DNA of 9,252 bases from an uncultured Anaerolineae bacterium (GTDB taxonomy: Bacteria > Chloroflexota > Anaerolineae > Anaerolineales > Villigracilaceae), in the NCBI GenBank assembly GCA_903882765.1, contig CAIRYE010000201.1, positions 1 to 9,252 on the forward strand. The letters are read 5' to 3'. Below the pieces are notes generated by a model. It worked only from the letters and a program-made list of their open reading frames with translations. It searched no databases and was not told where the DNA came from. Below, piece by piece: positions 1 to 4,908 of this stretch (positions are counted from its first letter, which is position 1; each line of letters begins with the position of its first letter). The translations under genes and the position numbers were made by a program.

Positions 1-142
1 AGAAATGGTTATGCCTGGTGACAACGTCAACCTTACCGTCGAGTTGATCGTACCAGTCGCTTTGGAACAGGGCGCCAAATTCGCTATCCGCGAAGGTGGC
101 CTGACCGTTGGCGCTGGCGTTATCACCAAGATCATTGAATAA
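1..142 (+). CDS. tuf: Elongation factor Tu, C-terminal end (partial)
   Basis: This is the last 46 codons of EF-Tu, the GTPase that delivers aminoacyl-tRNA to the ribosome. The reading frame enters at base 2 and ends at TAA 140-142. The visible residues belong to the C-terminal beta-barrel domain: MVMPGDNV, then a strand with ELIVPVALEQG, then FAIREGGLTVGAGVI near the end. These are hallmark EF-Tu domain 3 motifs. The start and GTPase domain lie outside the window. It sits 24 bases upstream of rpmG, in the usual tuf-rpmG-tRNA(Trp)-secE-nusG order, so it is probably the head of this transcription unit. Confidence 0.97.
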   Translation, partial: EMVMPGDNVNLTVELIVPVALEQGAKFAIREGGLTVGAGVITKIIE

Positions 143-166
143 GAATAACCAGAGTTAGGAAATAAG

Positions 167-337
167 ATGGCATCAAAAAAGAAAGATGTTCGCCCCGTTG
201 TCACACTTCAGTGTGGTGATTGCAAGGAACGCAATTACACGACCGAAAAGAATCGTCGTAATGATCCTGGGCGCATGGAATTGTCAAAATTCTGCCCACG
301 CTGTAGAAAACACACAGCGCACCGCGAAACCAAGTAA
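167..337 (+). CDS. rpmG: 50S ribosomal protein L33, zinc-binding form
   Basis: A 56-residue protein of the large ribosomal subunit. ATG 167 follows an AGGA Shine-Dalgarno at 157-160. Two CxxC knuckles are visible, QCGDC (Cys16, Cys19) and FCPRC (Cys43, Cys46), so this is the C+ type of L33 that holds a structural zinc ion. The lysine/arginine-rich sequence with RNDPGRMELSKFCPRC is typical of the family, and the length is normal. It lies between tuf and tRNA-Trp, and a terminator-like hairpin begins five bases after its stop. In many bacteria C+ L33 is paired with a zinc-free paralogue under zinc control; whether one exists here cannot be seen. Confidence 0.96.
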   Translation: MASKKKDVRPVVTLQCGDCKERNYTTEKNRRNDPGRMELSKFCPRCRKHTAHRETK

Positions 338-341
338 AGCG

Positions 342-373
342 CAAGGGCGCCGTCAAAAAGCGCCCTTGTTTTT
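342..373 (+). terminator. Rho-independent terminator-like hairpin after rpmG
   Basis: The 9-bp perfect stem CAAGGGCGC (342-350) / GCGCCCTTG (360-368) has a nine-base loop and is followed by TTTTT (369-373). It has every hallmark of an intrinsic terminator, yet the tRNA-Trp begins only four bases later, leaving no space for a promoter between them. It is therefore more likely a partial terminator or an RNA processing site than an absolute stop. Confidence 0.8.
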
Positions 374-377
374 CCTT

Positions 378-450
378 AGGCCAGTAGCTCAATTGGCAGA
401 GCACTCGTCTCCAAAACGAGATGTTGTGGGTTCAATTCCTGCCTGGCCTG
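378..450 (+). tRNA. trnW: tRNA-Trp (anticodon CCA)
   Basis: A full cloverleaf can be drawn. The acceptor stem AGGCCAG/CTGGCCT (378-384 / 443-449) is perfect over 7 bp. The D stem is GCTC/GAGC, and the anticodon stem CTCGT/ACGAG (404-408 / 416-420) closes the loop CTCCAAA with anticodon CCA at 411-413. The T arm GTGGG/CCTGC contains two wobble pairs around the loop TTCAATT. The discriminator base is G450, as expected for bacterial tRNA-Trp. The 3' CCA is not encoded (CCT follows) and must be added after transcription. A tRNA-Trp between rpmG and secE is a widespread bacterial arrangement. Confidence 0.97.
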
Positions 451-465
451 CCTGAAGAATACAAC

Positions 466-508
466 AACGCCGTCTCCCCCGGCCGGGGTAAATTTGAGGC
501 GGCGTTTT
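466..508 (+). terminator. Terminator-like two-tier hairpin between tRNA-Trp and secE
   Basis: The outer stem AACGCCGTCTC (466-476) pairs with GAGGCGGCGTT (496-506), 11 bp with one T-G wobble, and runs into TTTT (505-508). Inside it lies the self-complementary CCCCGGCCGGGG (477-488). secE starts 23 bases later with no visible promoter, so this may trim the 3' end of the tRNA precursor or attenuate readthrough into secE-nusG. Confidence 0.65.
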
Positions 509-531
509 AGGCGTAAAAATTAGGAGTAATT

Positions 532-732
532 ATGGCTGATAAGAAGAATAACCCAATCGTAACCTACTATCGCGAAACACTTGGCGAGCTTCGTAAAGTT
601 AACTGGCCAAGCCGCGAGGAAGCCATTAATTTAACAACGATCGTTGTTGTTGTTTTGATCGGTATGGCTGCTTTTCTTGGCACGATCGACCTGATTGGTG
701 AGAAGCTTTTGCAGTTGGCATTAGGCTTATAA
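532..732 (+). CDS. secE: Preprotein translocase subunit SecE
   Basis: A 66-residue single-span form of SecE, the small subunit that clamps SecY in the SecYEG protein-export channel of the cytoplasmic membrane. ATG 532 follows TTAGGAG with good spacing. The conserved amphipathic helix and hinge are visible as YYRETLGELRKVNWPSREEA (about residues 12-31; KVxWPSxxE is the family signature). They are followed by one membrane helix of about residues 33-58 (TTIVVVVLIGMAAFLGTIDL). Length fits the short SecE type of most bacteria; E. coli has two extra N-terminal helices. nusG follows 24 bases later, the near-universal secE-nusG pair. Confidence 0.95.
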   Translation: MADKKNNPIVTYYRETLGELRKVNWPSREEAINLTTIVVVVLIGMAAFLGTIDLIGEKLLQLALGL

Positions 733-756
733 CTATTTTAGAAAGCTGAGGCTCAA

Positions 757-1389
757 ATGAGCACCAAAGACTTTGATAAAGTTGGCCGCGAAAAAGAACC
801 GGTCGTAAAAAAGCCAAAAGTGAGTAAAGAAGCCTTTAATGCTGATGAGTTGGTTGAGGCCACCGGGGAACGTGCCTGGTACGTAATTCATTGCTATTCG
901 GGCTATGAAAATAAAGTTAGCCATAATCTTGAACAGCGTATTGAATCAATGGGTATGAAAGACCAGATCTTTGATGTGGTCGTCCCGATTCAAGAAGAGG
1001 TTGAAGTTAAAGATGGAAAACGCAGAGAAGTAAAGCGACACATCTTCCCTGGGTATGTATTAGTAGAGATGATCCTCTCGGAAGAGAGTTGGTTTGTTGT
1101 ACGAAACACCCCTGGTGTTACCGGCTTTGTTGGTATGGGCAATCAGCCCACCCCATTGAGGCAGGAAGAAGTAAACCAGATCATCAAACGCATGGAGGCA
1201 GATGCCCCGGCGATAAAGGTGAATTTCAAGCTTGGCGAGAGGGTCCGCATTGTCGATGGTCCTTTCAACGATTTCCGCGGCCTTGTTTCGGAGATCGATA
1301 CCGAACGCACCAAGGTGCGTGTTTTGGTCAGTTTCTTTGGCCGCGAAACACCGGTAGAGCTTGATTTCCTTCAGGTTGAGAAAGCTTAG
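757..1389 (+). CDS. nusG: Transcription termination/antitermination factor NusG
   Basis: A 210-residue NusG, the RNA polymerase clamp-binding elongation factor that couples transcription to Rho or to the ribosome. The NGN domain spans about residues 39-147, with WYVIHCYSGYENKV near its start, FPGYVLVEM (about 97-105) and VRNTPGVTGFVG (about 115-126). The C-terminal KOW domain is at about 158-208, with GERVRIVDGPFNDFRGLV and its closing strands. An extra, highly charged N-terminal tail of about 37 residues makes it longer than the 181-residue E. coli protein; such tails are common and probably disordered. The start is ATG with only a weak GAGG upstream. It is co-transcribed with secE, and a 109-base structured leader separates it from rplK. 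Confidence 0.96.
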   Translation: MSTKDFDKVGREKEPVVKKPKVSKEAFNADELVEATGERAWYVIHCYSGYENKVSHNLEQRIESMGMKDQIFDVVVPIQEEVEVKDGKRREVKRHIFPGYVLVEMILSEESWFVVRNTPGVTGFVGMGNQPTPLRQEEVNQIIKRMEADAPAIKVNFKLGERVRIVDGPFNDFRGLVSEIDTERTKVRVLVSFFGRETPVELDFLQVEKA

Positions 1390-1409
1390 TCAGCCGTTGG
1401 CTGTAGCTC

Positions 1410-1443
1410 TGGGAGGGTGACCCCTGTTCACCCGCTAAAACCA
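1410..1443 (+). promoter_or_regulatory. L1-binding-like mRNA element in the rplK leader (copy 1)
   Basis: The sequence folds as TGG, GA, stem GGGTGA/TCACCC around CCCCTGT, then the unpaired GCTAAAA and a closing CCA. Two helices separated by an asymmetric loop, GA on one side and a GxxAAAA-type strand on the other, resemble the L1 target of 23S rRNA (helices 76-77, with TGGGAG opposite GUGAAAUACCA). Ribosomal protein L1 is known to repress its own operon by binding such rRNA mimics. A near copy with compensatory changes lies before rplA (1931-1964). Binding by L1 is inferred. Confidence 0.72.
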
Positions 1444-1447
1444 CAAC

Positions 1448-1487
1448 GCGCCGCCTAGAAAGTGGCGCAAGATGCCGATAGATCGGC
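1448..1487 (+). other. Tandem hairpins next to the rplK ribosome-binding site
   Basis: Two further hairpins follow the L1-like element. The first is GCGCCGC (1448-1454) / GTGGCGC (1462-1468), 7 bp with one wobble. The second is GCCGA (1474-1478) / TCGGC (1483-1487) with the four-base loop TAGA. The second ends immediately before the rplK Shine-Dalgarno AAGGAG (1488-1493), so folding could stack on or hide that site. No U-tract follows, so they are not intrinsic terminators. Their role in translational control is inferred. Confidence 0.5.
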
Positions 1488-1498
1488 AAGGAGTATAA

Positions 1499-1924
1499 AT
1501 GGCAAAGAAGTTAAAAGCAGTAGTACGTCTCCAGCTTAACGCTGGTAAGGCTAACCCGGCTCCCCCCGTTGGTCCAGCCTTGGCCTCCCATGGTGTTAAC
1601 ATCATGGCCTTTTGTAAGGAATACAATGCCCGCACAAGCAATCGCCCCGGCGAACTTTTGCCCGCTGAGATCAGTATTTATTCTGATGGTTCCTTCACAT
1701 TTGTTCTGAAGACCTCCCCCGCCCCCTTCCTAATTCGTAAGGCCGCAGGAATCGAAAAAGGTTCTGGCGTTCCTAACAAGGAAAAGGTTGGCAAACTCAC
1801 CAAAGCGCAAGTACGCGAAATCGCTGAAGTGAAGATGAAAGATCTGAACGCCATTGATCTTGCCGGCGCTATGTTACAGATCGAAGGCACTGCCCGCTCT
1901 ATGGGCGTGACCATTGTTGACTAA
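1499..1924 (+). CDS. rplK: 50S ribosomal protein L11
   Basis: A 141-residue L11, the protein of the GTPase-associated centre that binds 23S rRNA helices 43/44 and contacts the L10-L12 stalk. ATG 1499 follows AAGGAG at 1488-1493. The N-terminal proline-rich domain is clear: LNAGKANPAPPVGPALASHG (about residues 13-32), then VNIMAFCKEYNART. The C-terminal RNA-binding domain carries KEKVGKLTKAQVREIAEVK and ends with EGTARSMGVTI. Length matches the family (E. coli 142). It is first of the L11-L1 pair, and its 5' leader carries an L1-binding-like element, so L1 probably represses its translation. Confidence 0.97.
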   Translation: MAKKLKAVVRLQLNAGKANPAPPVGPALASHGVNIMAFCKEYNARTSNRPGELLPAEISIYSDGSFTFVLKTSPAPFLIRKAAGIEKGSGVPNKEKVGKLTKAQVREIAEVKMKDLNAIDLAGAMLQIEGTARSMGVTIVD

Positions 1925-1930
1925 TTAGAC

Positions 1931-1964
1931 TGGGAGGGTGCCTTTTAGGCGCCCGTTAAAACCA
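1931..1964 (+). promoter_or_regulatory. L1-binding-like mRNA element abutting the rplA RBS (copy 2)
   Basis: It has the same architecture as the 1410-1443 element: TGG, GA, stem GGGTGCC/GGCGCCC around TTTTA, then GTTAAAA and CCA. The stem sequence and loop differ from copy 1 while pairing and the unpaired strands are kept, which is covariation evidence for an RNA structure. CCA (1962-1964) ends two bases before the rplA Shine-Dalgarno GGAGG (1966-1970), so a bound protein would cover the ribosome site. This is consistent with L1 autorepression. Confidence 0.75.
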
Positions 1965-1975
1965 CGGAGGAATAA

Positions 1976-2695
1976 ATGGCAAAACACGGTAAAAAATATA
2001 TAGCCGCATTGGCGAAGGTCAATAGCGATGAAAACTACCAGCCCGCTGCTGCGATGGATCTGGTACGTGAAACAGCAGTTACCAAATTCGATTCAACCGT
2101 TGAAGTTCACCTGCGCATGGGTCTCGACCCTCGCCAGGCCGACCAACAGGTTCGCGATGTGGTAGTTCTGCCCAATGGCCTTGGTAAGACCGTACGCGTT
2201 GCGGTTTTTGCTCAGGGCGAAGGCGCAACCAATGCTCGTGCCGCTGGCGCGGACTTGGTTGTGGATGATGATGAAACCTTCAACAAGGTTGCTGGTGGTT
2301 GGCTCGAATTCGATGTCGCCATTTCAACCCCCGAGTTGATGGGTAAGGTTGGCCGTTTAGGCCGCGTATTAGGCCCCCGTGGTTTAATGCCTAACCCCAA
2401 AGCCGGTACCGTTGTTGGAAACGAAGACATCGCCAAGGCGATCAACGAAGCCAAAGCTGGCCGTGTTGAATTCCGTCTTGATAAGACCGCTAACATTCAT
2501 GTTCAGGTTGGTAAGGTTTCCTTCCCCGCCGAAAAATTATTGGAGAACTTCTCCGTCCTTATGGAAGCCATTAAAAAGGCGAAACCATCTGGCGCGAAAG
2601 GTTCCTATATTCGCCGCATTACCCTGGCCTCCACAATGGGGCCTGGCGTAAAGGTTGATGTCAATGCGGCTCAATCTATGCACGATATCGAGTAA
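1976..2695 (+). CDS. rplA: 50S ribosomal protein L1
   Basis: A 239-residue L1, which forms the mobile stalk near the ribosomal E site and doubles in many bacteria as translational repressor of the L11-L1 mRNA. ATG 1976 follows a strong GGAGG. The family signature is visible at about residues 126-145 (GRLGRVLGPRGLMPNPKAGT). The N-terminal segment with TVEVHLRMGLDPRQADQQVR and the C-terminal strand SSYIRR-like region (GAKGSYIRRITLASTMGPG) also fit. It is slightly longer than typical bacterial L1 (about 230 residues). It lies 51 bases after rplK, with the intervening RNA made up mostly of the L1-like site, so self-regulation is likely. Confidence 0.97.
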   Translation: MAKHGKKYIAALAKVNSDENYQPAAAMDLVRETAVTKFDSTVEVHLRMGLDPRQADQQVRDVVVLPNGLGKTVRVAVFAQGEGATNARAAGADLVVDDDETFNKVAGGWLEFDVAISTPELMGKVGRLGRVLGPRGLMPNPKAGTVVGNEDIAKAINEAKAGRVEFRLDKTANIHVQVGKVSFPAEKLLENFSVLMEAIKKAKPSGAKGSYIRRITLASTMGPGVKVDVNAAQSMHDIE

Positions 2696-2699
2696 GAAC

Positions 2700-2847
2700 T
2701 CGTATTGTTGATTCTGACAATCGACTTCGCCCAAGACGGCCGGTGTTGATCGGGAGAAGATCCCGAAAGGCTTAATTCCCTGCCCAGGTGAGGACTGAGA
2801 GAGATCTCCCAAAGTCTTTGCCTGGCGATTGTCAGGCAAAGACTTTT
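2700..2847 (+). ncRNA. Ribosomal protein L10 leader (rplJL mRNA leader)
   Basis: The 172-base gap between rplA and rplJ is a structured leader. It contains the run CTTAATTCCCTGCCCAGGTG (2771-2790), closely resembling the conserved part of known L10 leaders, which bind the L10-(L12)n complex. Next to it is hairpin TCGGGA/TCCCGA (2750-2755 / 2761-2766). The leader ends in a strong intrinsic terminator (2811-2847). Two alternative pairings could compete with that terminator: AGGACT (2791-2796) with AGTCTT (2813-2818), and CTGACAATCG (2714-2723) with CGATTGTCAG (2826-2835). The element very probably adjusts rplJ-rplL expression to free L10/L12; the exact switch is inferred. Confidence 0.8.
2811..2847 (+). 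terminator. Attenuator terminator in the rplJ leader
   Basis: A perfect 14-bp stem, AAAGTCTTTGCCTG (2811-2824) / CAGGCAAAGACTTT (2833-2846), with an eight-base loop and a short TTTT (2844-2847). It lies only five bases before the AAGGAG of rplJ, so it can act as a conditional transcription stop within the L10 leader. Confidence 0.8.
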
Positions 2848-2867
2848 AAAGAAAGGAGAAAACGACT

Positions 2868-3383
2868 TTGGCTCTATCAAAACAAAAGAAACAAGAAGTA
2901 CTAAACCTCTACAGCGAGTGGGTAACAAAAGGCCAGGCTTTCATCATGGTGGAATACACCGGTGTGAGCATGAAACAGCTTGATGCTATCCGCACAAAGC
3001 TGCGTGAAACTGGCGCTGAGTTCCATATCATGAAGAATACTTTCGCTCGTAAAGTATTTACGGAACAAGGCTTCAGCATCCCAGCTGATATGATGGTGAA
3101 TAGTACTGCCGTTGCGATCGCCTTTTCAGATGCCGCTGCTACCGCAAAAGCACTTACTGAGACGACCGCTAAAATGGAAGCGATCAAGATCAAAGGTGGT
3201 TTCCTTGGAAATCAGGCTCTTAGCGTATCACAAGTTAAAGCGCTTGCCGAACTTCCTCCACTGCCCGTTGTCCGCGCCCAGCTTCTTGGCACCTTGCAAG
3301 CTCCAGCCAGCAAACTCGTCCGCACCTTGGCCGAACCTGCTCGCAGCGTTGCTTATGTCATCCAGGCAAAATACAACAATTAA
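2868..3383 (+). CDS. rplJ: 50S ribosomal protein L10
   Basis: A 171-residue L10, the stalk base protein that anchors L7/L12 dimers to the GTPase centre of the ribosome. The start is TTG at 2868, placed by AGGAG at 2854-2858 with nine-base spacing and by the family N-terminus ALSKQKKQEVLNLYSEW. No in-frame ATG fits upstream. Conserved features include the segment around VEYTGVSMKQLDAIRTKLRE, IMKNTFARK, and a C-terminal helix ending VRTLAEPARSVAYVIQAK that binds L7/L12. The rare start codon together with the attenuated leader suggests expression kept in tight balance. rplL follows 84 bases later. Confidence 0.95.
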   Translation: MALSKQKKQEVLNLYSEWVTKGQAFIMVEYTGVSMKQLDAIRTKLRETGAEFHIMKNTFARKVFTEQGFSIPADMMVNSTAVAIAFSDAAATAKALTETTAKMEAIKIKGGFLGNQALSVSQVKALAELPPLPVVRAQLLGTLQAPASKLVRTLAEPARSVAYVIQAKYNN

Positions 3384-3467
3384 GCCTGAAGCTGCCGAGC
3401 AATGGTTGCCGGTGGCAAATTCAAACAAATTATTAACTTTACCTTGTAAACTAGGAGTATTTTAAAA

Positions 3468-3845
3468 ATGGCTGCAAATCTTGAAAAATTAGTTGAATCC
3501 TTAAGCGCTCTTTCCGTATTGGAAGCCGCTGAACTCGTGAAGGCCCTCGAAGAAAAATGGGGCGTTTCCGCTGCCGCACCTGTTGCTGTAGCCGCCGCCG
3601 GCCCCGCCGTCGCCGCTGAGCCCGTTGAAGAAAAGACCGAATTTGATGTCGTCATCAAAGACGCCGGCCCCAAGAAGATCGAGACCATTAAGGTCATCCG
3701 TACCCTCACCAGCCTCGGTCTTGGCGAAGCCAAAGCCCTTGCTGAAACCGCTGGCGGCAAAGTTCTCTCCGCTGTTGGTAAAGAAGCCGCTATGGATGCC
3801 AAGAAGAAGCTTGAAGAAGCTGGCGCTGTCATCGAAATCGCCTAA
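3468..3845 (+). CDS. rplL: 50S ribosomal protein L7/L12
   Basis: A 125-residue stalk protein that recruits and stimulates translational GTPases, present as dimers on L10. ATG 3468 follows TAGGAG at 3452-3457 with a rather long ten-base spacer. The N-terminal dimerisation domain (about 1-33) has LVESLSALSVLEAAELVKAL. An Ala/Val/Pro hinge follows (about 34-53). The C-terminal domain (about 57-125) has EFDVVIKDAGPKKIETIKVI, with TSLGLGEAKALAE (L7/L12 factor-binding helix) and the ending KKKLEEAGAVIEIA. It is last in the cluster: a strong terminator follows and rpoB does not come next, unlike in many bacteria. Confidence 0.97.
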   Translation: MAANLEKLVESLSALSVLEAAELVKALEEKWGVSAAAPVAVAAAGPAVAAEPVEEKTEFDVVIKDAGPKKIETIKVIRTLTSLGLGEAKALAETAGGKVLSAVGKEAAMDAKKKLEEAGAVIEIA

Positions 3846-3869
3846 TACCTGTCTTATTTCAGACAAATT

Positions 3870-3900
3870 AGAACCCGCAGAAAGTCTGCGGGTTCTTTTT
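3870..3900 (+). terminator. Rho-independent terminator after rplL
   Basis: A perfect 12-bp stem AGAACCCGCAGA (3870-3881) / TCTGCGGGTTCT (3885-3896) with a three-base AAG loop and TTTTT (3896-3900), then ATTTT. It lies 25 bases after the rplL stop and is the clear end of the ribosomal cluster. Confidence 0.93.
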
Positions 3901-4278
3901 ATTTTCCGCTTTTGCCTCGCAAGAACCTTATTATGAGGATCCGATAAACCGATCTTTTGTTGGAAAAGAGGTTGCGAGAAATAATTTGGGGAAGGTGGAA
4001 CCGTTGAGAAGATACAAACCCTTTAATTCTGGTTCAGGTTGAATCGCTCTCACCAGAATAGGGTAGGGTAAAGTTCGTTCTGAAGGTTGAGCAATAAGTT
4101 GATGTTCGTTGATCATCCATCGCGGCAATGGGGGGCAGGGAGTAGAACACGGTAATGCCGATGAGACCTGGAAGAATCTCATAAAAACAGGTCATTATGG
4201 GAGCGTCCATGAGTATTTTCTGGGTTGGCTTTTCCATAACACTCGAATCGGATAGATCTTTCCGAGAAATGCTTTAAG
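3901..4278. other. Gene-poor intergenic stretch
   Basis: About 375 bases between the rplL terminator and the next promoter hold no convincing intact gene. Direct inspection shows no tRNA, no tandem repeats and no strong terminator. CTCGCAA (3917-3923) and TTGCGAG (3972-3978) form a distant inverted pair of unclear meaning. The only coding hint is on the minus strand (3931-4237), where two overlapping frames could be joined at a run of six G (4130-4135). Confidence 0.5.
3931..4237 (-). pseudogene. Possible frameshifted minus-strand reading frame, unknown
   Basis: Two minus-strand frames overlap. One starts at ATG 4237 (MEKPTQKILMDAPIMTCFYE, then ILPGLIGITVFYSLPP). The other remains open to a stop at 3931 (containing LPYPILVRAIQPEPELKGLY and FPKLFLATSFPTKDRF). 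They meet at a six-C run on the minus strand (4130-4135). Removing one base there gives a continuous frame of about 101 residues. I recognise no family, and no good Shine-Dalgarno precedes the ATG. This could be a decayed gene, a sequencing error in a homopolymer, or chance open frames. Evidence is weak. Confidence 0.18.
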
Positions 4279-4307
4279 TTGACATTCCAAAAATGGCGTT
4301 CTACAAT
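4279..4307 (+). promoter_or_regulatory. Consensus sigma-70 promoter for the small secreted protein
   Basis: A perfect -35 box TTGACA (4279-4284), a 17-base spacer and the -10 box TACAAT (4302-4307, one base from TATAAT). The predicted start is near 4314, about 18 bases before the ATG, so the leader is essentially just the ribosome-binding site. Confidence 0.82.
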
Positions 4308-4331
4308 TAAGGTATTAAACGGAGGATCTAT

Positions 4332-4703
4332 ATGAAACGATTGAAACGATTGGTTTTGTTGCTTGTTTTATTGTCTTTGTTGGTTCCAACCAGCCTTGTT
4401 GTGGCAAGGACCCCAGTACAAAGACTGCTCGTCATCCGTAACCGCACCGGCGGAGATATTGTTATCGATATGGTAAACGCCAACGATAAGCACAACAGTT
4501 TTGTGGTAAATCCGGGTGTTTATCGATTTTATATTAAAGAAGGCGTGTACGATGTTTATATGAGTACGGCTTGTGGAAACACCAGCGGCGTTTGGAATGT
4601 AAATTTACGCAAGACCTTGTTTACCAGCTGTAGAGGCGGGTTGACGGTTTTGCTGGATAAGGAATTTCTTGGTTCACGAATGACGAAGTTTACCGGAGAC
4701 TAA
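4332..4703 (+). CDS. Small secreted protein of unknown function
   Basis: A 123-residue protein with no family I recognise. ATG 4332 follows a strong GGAGG (4321-4325) six bases upstream. A clear signal peptide is present: basic MKRLKRL, a hydrophobic leucine/valine core (about residues 7-18), and a likely signal peptidase I site after VVA at residue 25. No lipobox Cys is seen. The mature part of about 98 residues is rich in beta-strand-like sequence (LLVIRNRTGGDIVIDMVNA, VYRFYIKEGVYDVYMSTACG). It has exactly two cysteines (81 and 100), which may form a disulfide. It is a single-gene unit with its own consensus promoter and terminator, suggesting high expression outside the cytoplasm. It may be a small beta-sandwich surface protein. 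Confidence 0.85.
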   Translation: MKRLKRLVLLLVLLSLLVPTSLVVARTPVQRLLVIRNRTGGDIVIDMVNANDKHNSFVVNPGVYRFYIKEGVYDVYMSTACGNTSGVWNVNLRKTLFTSCRGGLTVLLDKEFLGSRMTKFTGD

Positions 4704-4736
4704 CAACCCTTCGGTAATGGACCATCGAACTATAAG

Positions 4737-4770
4737 AATGAGCTCCTATTGAGGGGCTCATTTTATTTTT
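4737..4770 (+). terminator. Rho-independent terminator of the secreted-protein gene
   Basis: The stem AATGAGCTCCT (4737-4747) / AGGGGCTCATT (4752-4762) is 11 bp with one T-G wobble and a four-base loop ATTG. It is followed by TTTTATTTTT. It lies 33 bases after the stop codon. Confidence 0.87.
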
Positions 4771-4841
4771 GGTGTGGACGGCTGACGCTAGTGGGTGTTT
4801 ACTGTGTTCGAGGGGCAATAACGGAAAGAGTGGATTAAATA

Positions 4842-4897
4842 AACACGCCAGCGGCTTGTGTACCCTCGGTGCCTCTGAGGGAAAGCGCTGGCGTGTT
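4842..4897 (-). terminator. Long hairpin terminator downstream of lexA
   Basis: A perfect 12-bp stem AACACGCCAGCG (4842-4853) / CGCTGGCGTGTT (4886-4897) encloses a second small stem CCCTC/GAGGG (4863-4867 / 4877-4881). Read on the minus strand it begins 12 bases after the lexA stop and is followed by a T-rich TTTATTTAAT. It is therefore best read as the lexA terminator. On the plus strand only GAAC follows, so function there is doubtful. Confidence 0.75.
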
Positions 4898-4908
4898 GAA
4901 CTTAAAAA

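Noticed and set aside
186..455. Plus-strand open frame running through rpmG, the terminator and the tRNA
   Set aside because: It is out of frame with rpmG and covers a clear tRNA gene, so it is a shadow.
3380..3866. Long antisense frames opposite rplL
   Set aside because: They are mirror products of the Ala/Glu/Lys-rich rplL codons, with no ribosome site or recognisable protein.
4031..4045. GGTTCAGGTTGAATC, reminiscent of a tRNA T arm
   Set aside because: No acceptor, D or anticodon stems can be placed around it.
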